64,000 bases of DNA from Atriophallophorus winterbourni. Lineage: Eukaryota; Platyhelminthes; Trematoda; Plagiorchiida; Microphallidae. Where the stretch lies: positions 17,507-81,506 of the forward strand of contig JACCGJ010023351.1 in assembly GCA_013407085.1 (NCBI GenBank), written 5' to 3'. Shown here in pieces: positions 54,720 through 64,000 of this stretch. The notes beneath the pieces were generated by a model, which saw only the letters and a program-made list of their open reading frames with translations, ran no database searches and was not told the DNA's origin. Position numbers and translations under genes: made by a program. Within the stretch, counting starts at the first letter, position 1. The number at the start of each line of letters is the position of its first letter.

Positions 54720-55850
54720 CGTTAGAATCAGTCATCAGTCAGGTGTCGTGAAATTGTGTTGCTACAAATAAGTGTCCAAATTTAAAATGAATTTGTCGAC
54801 GGTTGGAGCGATCAAAATAGTTGCTAGGAGGGCATTCCAAAGGAAACATACACGTAAAGAATAAACATATCAGTCATAGCTTGAACAGTATTGGTAAATT
54901 CGAAGTATCGCTGGGTAGTTGCGTGTATGTTATGACTCAAGGTATTACAATAATATTTTAAAGGATAAAATGGGTTATTTGATATTGTGTAGGGTCGTAT
55001 CTCATCACTCTGAAGTCTTCTTTAAGGGAAATGTAGTGTCTCAGTTTTTGCAATCGCTCCTCGTAAGTTACTAACCTGAAACCAATAACGAAATTGGTTG
55101 CACGATACTATATTTTATCTAGCAATATTATAGGTTTGTTGAACCAGGGAGTCGAAACTCCATGGTTGGAACTAAGTTTGATTTAATGGTTGTGGGCAAC
55201 GTTCCATGCGAGCAGGCTTTGAAACTCCGTTGTATCTTACCTAAAAGCTTAGATGCACGCTCCCAGATTACTTCACAATGCAAACTGTTCTGCAGGCTCG
55301 GTCCAGCTGGAAGTTTTTTGCCAAAAATAAGATTGTTACTGAAATGACTTACCAATTTGCGACACGTTGCATTTTGGAAATTGAAAGGTGTCTTTTTCCT
55401 GTCCGACACTTCATGGACATCATCTTAATCACTTTGCAACTGTACATAGTACGCCGTAAAATTTATCCGCGTCCAAATTTCAATATAATCAGCAAAGACA
55501 ATCACATTACATGAGGCCCTCTGTGGTAGGTCGGTAATATGAATTAATAGAAGTACTTCCCAGAGAACTGAACTTTCTGATAGGCCACAACATGTATTAG
55601 TGGTGATTTGATGTATCTCGTTGATTAGAACGATTGCCTTGCGCCCACTAAGGTAACTCCCAAGCCATACGAAAGTTGTTTACTAATACACATATGCTTC
55701 GGCACATATTTATATAACAAGCGTTGATGCTAGCTACTTAGTCAATTGCTTGCGTCCAGTCGTTTAACACCGTCAACAATTTTGCCACGCACGAGATACA
55801 TTCACAGAAAACTTGTTGCGCCGCACTCCAATCACATAAGACAATTACAA
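54720..55850 (-). pseudogene. CR1-like RT remnant
   Basis: From 55850 down, in several frames: LTVLNDWTQAID (55775), SYLSGRKAIVLIN (55650), SSVLWEVLLLIHITDLPQRASCNVIVFADYIEIWTRI (55480-55570; motif B lost, FADD is FADY), PFNFQNATC (55370), SLHCEVIWERASKLLGKI (55260), a VTYEERLQKLRHYISLKEDFRVMRYD block (55000-55070) and a C-terminal decayed WNA block (54830). The order matches the copy at 25690-26310, so it is the same subfamily, older. Confidence 0.72.
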
Positions 55851-55989
55851 AAAGCAAGGTTTAAGTTCTAAATTGTGAAGGAAAAATGAACAATACCGAA
55901 TTCAAGTCACAAAATTCAGTATTGTATAAAAGTCGAAAGTAGAAATAAAAAAGAAGAATTTTTAAAGCTACATAACACTTAACATGTCT

Positions 55990-56400
55990 CTTATACATCT
56001 ACTTTATTCACCGCAAGTGCTTTGCCTGAGCAATATCCACCATCTCCACGTTTAGGCTTTTGCAATACTCGTTAATAACTCCACTCAACACTTCCAAATT
56101 GTCTAGGTCAACGCTATGACATGTATCTGATACGTATTTTGCCAATGCTAAATCAAGAATATGGATTTGCTTGCCCTGTGAATTGCGGGGTTGCCTTTAG
56201 ACACGCTTTCGGTGCTGATTGATTCTAACGTAAAGTTCAATGGATATGTGCCATTTGTAAACATCATGGCAATGATTATATTTGATTCAGTTATTGTTGT
56301 TCGTAACAATTGATAACGTTGTCTCATTCTATAGATTGTTTTCACATCAAGCTCCTTTCTTGCAGGCGAATATGTGCTCAAAACATGATTTCACCGATTG
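55990..56400 (-). pseudogene. Decayed PLE GIY-YIG C-terminus
   Basis: The minus strand reads KTIYRMRQ...GTYPLNFTLESI...PAIHRASKSIFLI (56148-56381), then YVSDTCHSVDLDNLEVL and SLNVEMVDIAQA (56020-56140). The second part clearly parallels HVLDTGHSVDLDNVEIL...LHAEAVEIAKA at 7870-7975. Catalytic residues are lost. Confidence 0.65.
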
Positions 56401-58439
56401 CATCCGAGTCACATTGCAGTTTCATTGCGATACCGAACTATAGACTTTGACAACGCCAGACGGTAAACGCCGTCATTAAAACTCTAAAACTTACTTTGAC
56501 CATGTTTTTATTGTTTAATAGAAATTAAATAATTGTATTAAAATTCAAAACATTACTTTGAAAACTAATTAAACATGGTTTCCCAATTTTATTGAATACT
56601 CTGGATTGTGTGAAAAATTTTAGTCACATATTTTCATTGAATTCTACTGACATAATCGATATTTACTGTCGAATAATTATTATTTTCAAAATCTGCAGGC
56701 TTCGACTCATGTCTGGCTTAAATAGTCCACTAGGACAACCGTGGATCACAAGAACGAAGATATACAGTCACTTCAATATTTCACGTAATTATTTGTTTTC
56801 GATTACAGTTACCTAATTTTCGTAAGTACGATATATCTAGTAAAATGCGCGACGGCTCGTGAATAAATTGGCGAGTACTTTTTTATCGTCCATCTGTAGC
56901 GTTTATTTGTTGCGATGTGTTCGTCTTGTCTAGTCACCTACATATTCAAACGTACGTTTCAAAGTAAAACAAAGTATTCGCCTTCGGCAAGGGTACTAAT
57001 AAACGACCGATGACTTTGGAGACTGCTGTGTTGCAGTGAAATTGCGCAATAGTTTATCTTAAAATATTCATTCTATGCCGGAATGTGTTTGTCAGAGAGA
57101 TTCCCCATTACAAAATGTTAGTAACCTTAACGCTAGTGGTTTGTTAAGAATAAGCTGAAAGTATTTTCGATACATTTCAACCTGGAACAAATTGAAATCG
57201 GATAAAAAGCGCAAAAAACAAATCGCAAATTTCTACTGAACCTATCGCTCTAACTTAACCCAACAACGGGTTACATTTTCTAAATGCTACCTTGTAAGCG
57301 CATTATCGACCAAATGCTTGCACTACAGGTTTACTCATTTGATCAAATTCGAAGCTTTTGATCTGAAGTTGGTGTTCTAGCTTGGGAGTAAAGACAGAGA
57401 ATTAATAGGAAATATCATCTCCAAGTTGAAGTAGATGTGATGATGTTGTCAACTCCTAAATCGTGATACCAGTCGAACAGCCTAAAGTATATCAATGTGA
57501 ATAATATGAAAAATTTATACCGAGAATAAACTTGTTACACATCGTGCAATTCGAAATGTTTATGGCCTTGAGATGGTTCTTTCTCGTGAAAGTTACTCTC
57601 CGAAAATATTAGCAAAACGTGACACATTTTACGATTATCTTTGAAGCTAATCATCTGGGTCCAGCTGCTGAATACCAGCAGTCAAATATCTGCTGCGGAT
57701 TGTGGGTTCCTATAATATGATGAATGCGCTACAGTCAATCAGTTTCAATATTAAACAGACTTTTGTTAATGCTGATATATTTGGTCTGGCGAAGGTTTTG
57801 TTTTTGTCTAGCTTTCCCGAATATCTTCCTCTATAGAATAACTGCAAATATCTTTACAGTCACTATCGATTTTTTCTCGATCAGGAAAGCACATTGAACC
57901 ATAAAAATGAAGTTCATATTATTCGACCAACGGATCATGCTACTATAAACCCAAGTTGTTCGTACTAATCATACGGGAGGATACGGGATATCAAACCAAT
58001 GAATTTCATTCATCATTATGGACATCGCACTATCTGGACACATGTGAATTTGTTGTTGTTGATCACATTCGGTGAAAGTGGTATACGCTATTCATCGGTT
58101 TGCAAACGACATTCTACGCAATACATTTAATGTGAGTAGCCAAGAGTCAAGCTGTTGCCAACTCGCGAGATCATGCCAAGAGCTTTTATATCTCTTTTGT
58201 GAAAGCTATGGTAACGCAAGTGCGGTCTGCCAAATGATCGACTTTCTGATTTATATTCCCCATAGAGTAGATCTGTCGGAATAGGACCATCTTCCATTGC
58301 CACGCATCACCTAGCCAGCAAAGTCGGCGCTGACTTTGTAGAGTGAGTATCTTTTGTAGATAACCTTTAGAAAGTACTTTTAAATTTGTCCATTTTATCA
58401 TTTATGAAACGTTCAATATACGGTGGAAGCATCGAGCTT
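56401..58439. other. No gene seen
   Basis: AT-rich. Open frames at 56592-56816 and 58072-58284 lack motifs. 58150-58320 shares short, ordered matches with 38780-38900 (for example GACTTTCTGATTTA), possibly an old dispersed repeat. Confidence 0.4.
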
Positions 58440-58620
58440 CTCTCAAACTCTTGCCAAATCTCTAAAGATTAATCTGCCTTCAAATTGTAATGCTTTATTT
58501 ATGGTTGGAATTAAGTTGGGTTTCTTCATTGTGGGCAACGTTTCAGCCGACAATGTTCTGTAAGTGAAAGCATTTATTCTGTATCGCATGATTACAGGAT
58601 AACAAAAGCATATGGTGTAA
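58440..58620 (-). pseudogene. CR1-like RT scrap
   Basis: The minus strand around 58490-58560 (ACGTTGCCCACAATGAAG...ATTCCAACCAT) matches 55155-55215 of the CR1 remnant, translating to TLPTMKKPNLIPTI versus TLPTTIKSNLVPTM. Only about 60-100 bp are clear. Confidence 0.5.
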
Positions 58621-61600
58621 ACGAAAGTAAACATTTCTCAAAAATTCTAATTCGTATTTCGCATACATTGCATGAATATTCATCGATATCTTTTTTCCGA
58701 CAGCTCCTGTATTCTACACTTTCAACAGCTTAGTATCAACCATGTTCCTCATGATCACGATTTATCTGATAATTTTTCTGGCGTTCACATCCAAGATTGT
58801 TGAACGGAAGGAGAACTCCGCATCTTCTGTTCGGTAAGCCCATTGGATCATCTGAAACGCAAGCGATTCTATCCTGTCAGCAGCCGTGGCAGTCAAAACT
58901 ATCAAATACAACACCATGCCTAATAGAACAATAGGCAGGGAATATAGTACAAATATTTACATAGACATGCCATCACCTTGTGAAATCATAACATTTTTAC
59001 CGCTACATGCTTGAAAAATGCCTTTAAGAGTCGTTGACACTGATAGTGTTTTTTGTAGTCAGAAAAAACAGAAGGAGGATAAACGAAATTCAAGACAAAA
59101 ATTAGTAGAAATTTAGTAGGAGCTCCCTCACTAAACAGAGAAACTTTGTTTACATATTTTGGCCAAAACTACCGCTACACTCGTTAGAACAAAAGTTCCA
59201 ACCGCGGGGTACGGCGATTATAGTTGGAGATATTTAATGATAAGTTCAAAATCTCGCGTATACTGCGCGGGTATTGCTGTAATGAGATTGCTCATTTAAT
59301 CAACCCTACCGTCTAATAATGATCCGCTATAATGAAGTGTGTCTGAATGCATTGACAAAACTTGCGTGTTTTAACAAACAAATTACTACTCCGATTGGGT
59401 TTCCGTAGAGGTGACAATCTATTTATAATGTAACAGATGCGACCCAACCCAGTAGACTAGATCACAAAAACATTGGTTGCGATAAACTTAACGACAAAAC
59501 GTGATCCGTGGTATAGATGATCACAAATGCATAATACAGATTTCTTACCACTACTGCACACCTGTTCAAGAAATCTGTAAAGACGTTGACATGTTTTATG
59601 TTGTGATGAGCATACTCGAAAACCACCATGGGTTCCATCCATATACAACAAATGATAATTGTGAAATTTCTGCATTTTTCGGAAGAGTAAAAACTACAAA
59701 TTCAGTGTTATTTTAAAACATTTCCAGTGTATTAAGATAAATTCCTACACAAAACTCAATTGGGTGATTAACATCGTGAGTCCCTGTAAGCCCATCATAA
59801 GCGCGATAGAACCCAATTCGATGTCATCTAAAAAGAAAGAGAAAGATGTGGAGTGTGTGAAAACAGCTGCTTCTCTCAGCAAAAAACGAGGTGAAAATAA
59901 ATAGCAAAATTAAGTGGTGTGTATCGTAGAATACAATAAAGATAGAAATATTAGTTAGACAACAATTTCTCGGGTCAATCAAATACGAAATATTGTTCTG
60001 TAATATACTTAAATTGTTTCAACCCATGTATCGACGATTAAACTAAGACTAAATATCTTAATCGAATAAGAGATTACGTGAAAAGATGTACGATTAACTT
60101 GAATTAATAATCTGATGATGCGTTTTATTTATCTTTTCGTAGTTAAGAATTATAACCCTGCGAGTACAATCAAGTAAAGAATATTTTAGTGGAAATCTGA
60201 AAGATAACTCCTTTTAGATGACATTTTACAATTCCGGTATATGTTGATTCCTAGTGATAAATTTTCGATTGAAAAATGTTATATTGTACACGGTTTGGTA
60301 GAGGAGCCAACAAGGGGAACGTGCGAAATTCTTGCCACTTATCGAGCATTCTGGTTATCGGTAATCACCAACTCACCCATCATGTTGCACGCTTGTATTT
60401 CGGTTGCGTCTCGATTCATAAATGAGGTCAACCTACCCACAGCTAACGGCGTTCACTCACGAATTCCACAACAGAAGAGAAGCCAGTTTGTCGAACAAGT
60501 TTATTTCGAAAAAGTAGATAACAAAACACCCTCCCATCATATATAGGCAAATCCAACAACCACAACACTGATGATCAATCTGTCACTTCTATCTGATTTG
60601 TCAATCTACTTCTTGCCAACCGGTCAACTGAAATATTCGACATGCAGATCCTGTTTGAGAGACGTTGACGAATTACAGATGACAATGTCCATCTTCGAAG
60701 GCTTTCGATGATGTTGTTGCTCGAACCGTTCTAACGCTACCCTTCAGAAACCAGATTTATTACAGGTTTTTTAATGTCATCGTCGGACTTTCGAGTATTT
60801 CATGGTGATGTGGTGTTTCGGAAAGTGGCGTTTTTCATGCTATTCGAACGTTCGTGATTAGCACTAATTGATAACGTACCTTGCACATTTATACTGCGAA
60901 AACCACGTCGCAATGAGTTTAGTTATTTAAAACATTTTATGCATCATAAATAACGGATATCGATTATTGTGTTTTCGTCGAGCTTACAGTGTGATTTGCA
61001 GACACTTCGCTTCCTCACTTGATAAAATCATCAACGTTACTGTGGGGGTATCTAAGTATTAGATGGCAGAGGACATCTTTTCGGGATAGTTCAACGTTGA
61101 ATCGAACCATTCCGTCGTACAGTGTTTTGGTGCATTTCTTCTCCAAAATTAATGGCTTGATGTACTAGTACCAGTTTTGACAGAAATCCGATGGACGATA
61201 GCATTCTAAATATAATCGATCTTTTGCTTCCAAAACAACAAAAAAACATTTGCAAACACAACATCTAGTTGATCCTAATACATCAGCGGTTTTTTAACGT
61301 TTTAATACTTCGGACCACTGAAATAGTTTCTTATGCTCTCGCCAAATTGTAGTAACTGCAACAATTATTTTAAGAACAAAATTGAGATCCACCGAACAGT
61401 GATTGCAAAACAAAAATATTTTTAAAAAAAAATCTCAACCCATTCATATATGAAATTCGCTTCCAATGTTATGACTCTTTTGTTCTTGTTTATTACATAA
61501 GAGGTTTTCAAAACTTCGCACTTTGTTGCTGATAGCTAATAACATGTCTACCTGTTCACTCGGGTGATTTGCAGATTTATCTTGTTTGACAAAAAAGTAT

Positions 61601-62104
61601 GTAATCAAAACTCGTATAAATAAGTTTTAGCAAGTGGGATGATAACTCTTAGTTTTTCTCAAAACATTTTGGAATATTTCGAACACCAATCTTATTCTAA
61701 CGTTTTATTTTCAAACTGTATTTTAAGAATATCGTCAACTGTTTATCATTCGACACGTAATCCAATTTATATTATAATGCATTGATTATCCGTCGCTTAG
61801 AAGTTATCAGTGATTTTCCTACAAGATTCGCATCAAACGACTTTGCTAGTAATTACAAGTGATTTAAAATATCTGCAAACTGACCATGGAATAAGAGACC
61901 CATCTCCGTTAACTATTCATTCGCGTGAAGTACAAATAGAAATAATACATATTTACACTTGTCGACACCACAGATGTAATTTTTCTTTGAAATCATTTAC
62001 CTATTCACAACATTTTAATATTTTTATGTTTACACTTCTAGAGAAATACTGTGGTAATACATCCGAGTCAAATTAGCTAGCGTTTGTTTGAATTATTATC
62101 GACT
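58621..62104. other. No gene confirmed
   Basis: AT-rich stretch. The only notable frame is 60241-60546 (101 codons), with a hydrophobic segment AFWLSVITNSPIMLHACISVASRFI and a basic end. It has no homologue I recognise and no confirmed splice sites, so it is not called as a gene. Confidence 0.4.
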
Positions 62105-62960
62105 CCACTTCTTCAAACGGATGGTAGTCAAGATCCTTTAGCAAGGCTTTGACGTCTTCTCGCAAAACAAATGAGCGAGCTAAAACTCATTCGTGAGAGT
62201 CAACAGCGTTCATTGTGTGTTAAACAAAACTGTGAGCTTTCTTCCGAAATCTTGAAAAGTAAATTGAAGAAGCTGTGGTTCAATGCATGACCCCTAATTG
62301 AGCTTATAAACTTCACAGAAGTATCAAGGAGATTTTTGACATTTTTAGATAATGCTTCCGATGCCGGAGCATGCTGAAGCTTTAATGTTTTAAAAACCAT
62401 ACTTTTTAGGAATATTTTGTTTCATCTAAGCAAAAATTATTCCGTATTTCCAAGCGTCGCGGAAGCACTGATTGTACACATAAACCAATAATTTGAATTC
62501 TAGGCCATATTTCGTTGAATAACTACTTCACAAATGGGAATACAATTAACCTAAAGTGGTTCACTTCAGATGTTTACATAACATCACGAATATATTATGC
62601 GTTGACTTCAATTTTCAAAATAAATTGTTTCGTCTAACTTGAGATAGATTTGCAAAGCGCTAGCTTTGATATCCACTGTAACATGGTCCAAAACATGTAA
62701 AATTGAATTAGTATTTTGCCTCTAAACAGCATTATTTGATGTCGACTCTAATTTGAGGTTTTTTCCAAAACATTTTTGCCATTTCCAACACACAGCTTTG
62801 CGATCTCTTCTGCTTTGTATTAAGCTCCATGTATTCAGCTACTTTATACGCCACGCGGTTTGAAGTCATCAATAGTGTTTTGTTGGCTGGCATAATCACA
62901 ATTCTTTGAGGATTCCTTGTGAGTCTAACGCAGATCCATTTGGCTCTCAAGACCTGCACA
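62105..62960 (-). pseudogene. hAT-superfamily (ZBED/GTF2IRD2-like) transposase remnant
   Basis: From 62960 down: TLLMTSNRVAYKVAEYMELNTKQKRSQSCVLEMAKMF (62732-62890; the S-x-R-A-S-Y-x-V-A-x-x-I-A...E-x-C-L-x-x-A block), DHVTVDIKASALQIYLKLDETI (62620-62690; cf. DI...L...I..S..F.IQLDEST with the first catalytic Asp retained), then VKFISSIRGHALNHSFFNLLFKI (62240-62310; cf. NFIR-RALNH-FK-LL) and LREDVKALLKDL (62115-62150; cf. LR-E-V-x-x-FL). The order is right, but the WLSR block and zinc finger are gone and there are stops. Dead DNA transposon or exon of a decayed ZBED-like gene. Confidence 0.55.
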
Positions 62961-64000
62961 ACGAATCCATCATGCCTGTTATTTGAATTTTGTTAGCAAA
63001 TTCAATGTCTTCAAATTTGTGGTTGAAAAGAGAGTATTACAATGTGGCCATTACAGTTATTTCAGATCTTAAGTTACTGTAATAGATGTCGAACTAATCT
63101 ATACTTAAAAATCATTATATTTTCATTTGTTGATAGCATTTAGGGCTATTTATTTATTTGTAATCTGAAATGTTATACCCAAAGTTAATTAGAACAAATA
63201 AAACAATATCAGTAAAATATATTTTAGTAAACATACTGTTTATCAGAGACACAATAGAATGAGCTACATCTGGAACAGAGAATATGCTGAAACATTGACA
63301 ATTATTCAACAGAAAATTACAATACTTAATACAGCACTGTTGGAATGTAGGGACAGAAGTTGCGATCTCTCAATGAAAGCGTTGTTCTCAAGCCAACTTT
63401 GAAGGAAATGGGAGCAAGCAGAAAATGAATGCTTGATATGAACCAGATTGGCCTGATTGTTACATTGGACGTCATTTATTTAACATTTGATCATTAATTT
63501 ACATAGATAGAACAGAAAGCGGAATGTTATATGAACGCAATGACGTCTGAGGTAGGTCAGACAAACGCACAGAGCATGTGGCTGAATGGGTAACCCAGCA
63601 TGACGGGTGTATAATATAGGCATTAAGCAACGCATGCAACATTCACTAGACGCCATTTAATTTAACAAAAAATGCGATGTCATTTTAATTACTAATTTAA
63701 TTAAGTGACATTATATGTAACGATAAAAATGGAAACGTTGTCGTCATCAGTGGATGTACATCACCCAACAAAGATAAAACTGAATAATCATCCCGCATCC
63801 AAAACTAGCAAAACAAGTTTTACATTTATTGCAAATAGCAAGGAAGCAGAGATATCTCCTAATTTAATTTGGAGCAATTACTTTGCAATAATCCATTGAT
63901 AAGTCTCCGTGTTTTGGTTGATGTTATTGAAATTGAAACGCCTGACCTTTCAAAGTTAATTCCAAATACTAAGGGGTTTACCACTGTATACTGATCACTA
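62961..64000. other. No gene seen
   Basis: AT-rich end of the window. 63705-63899 is open for 64 codons without recognisable features. No RNA gene was identified by eye. Confidence 0.4.

Noticed and set aside
60241..60546. Possible membrane-protein exon
   Set aside because: Open and with one hydrophobic segment, but no confirmed splice sites or homologue; left uncalled.
1..64000. tRNA, rRNA, CRISPR, riboswitch or bacterial features
   Set aside because: No cloverleaf with conserved A/B boxes, no rRNA core, no spaced identical repeats and no bacterial gene organisation were seen by eye. A tRNAscan or Infernal run would be needed to exclude small RNAs fully.

Overview
The window looks like repeat-rich, AT-rich nuclear DNA of a flatworm, most likely a digenean trematode. 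This rests on the mix of CR1-like and RTE-like non-LTR retrotransposons, Penelope-like elements (PLEs) with GIY-YIG domains and hammerhead ribozymes, and on GT-AG introns of only about 32-36 nt. No species can be named from the sequence alone. Nothing bacterial (operons, Shine-Dalgarno sites, CRISPR) is present.

Layout. 1-4.3 kb: three successive 5'-truncated CR1-like copies with 3' tails, joined head to tail. 4.4-7.2 kb: an apparently intact MULE-type transposase gene (about 812 aa, three short introns, FAR1-like + DDE + SWIM + PHD). 7.4-12.1 kb: a cluster of PLE pieces in both orientations, with an RTE copy inserted in one of them and hammerhead ribozyme motifs between ORFs. 12.2-19.3 kb: a nearly full-length but decayed CR1-like element on the minus strand (ORF1 with a PHD-like finger, endonuclease, RT), split by a plus-strand PLE carrying the best hammerhead motif and by a truncated plus-strand CR1. 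19.9-22.5 kb: a plus-strand CR1 copy. 23-24.2 kb: a second, diverged MULE gene (minus, catalytic Asp lost) next to a 46-bp-arm inverted repeat. 24.2-36.5 kb: CR1, RTE, gypsy-integrase and PLE remnants, some nested. Two minus-strand segments at 27.9-29.3 kb look like exons of a taspase-1 (threonine aspartase) gene.

36.5-64 kb is much sparser. It holds a short non-autonomous LTR element at 43.2-45.8 kb (three LTRs, two ~1-kb internal regions, a gag start in both and an integrase C-terminus in the second), decayed CR1, RTE, PLE and hAT remnants, and a plus-strand pair of duplicated exon modules at 47.8-48.9 and 52.2-54.4 kb (68-nt micro-exon plus 188/185-nt exon, same splice phases) that probably belong to an unrecognised host gene. 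Most of the rest of 36.5-64 kb shows no supportable gene.

The genes do not form a pathway. The window is mainly a record of layered insertions. The parts most likely to be functional are the MULE gene, the hammerhead ribozymes of the PLEs, the taspase-like exons and the duplicated-exon gene.
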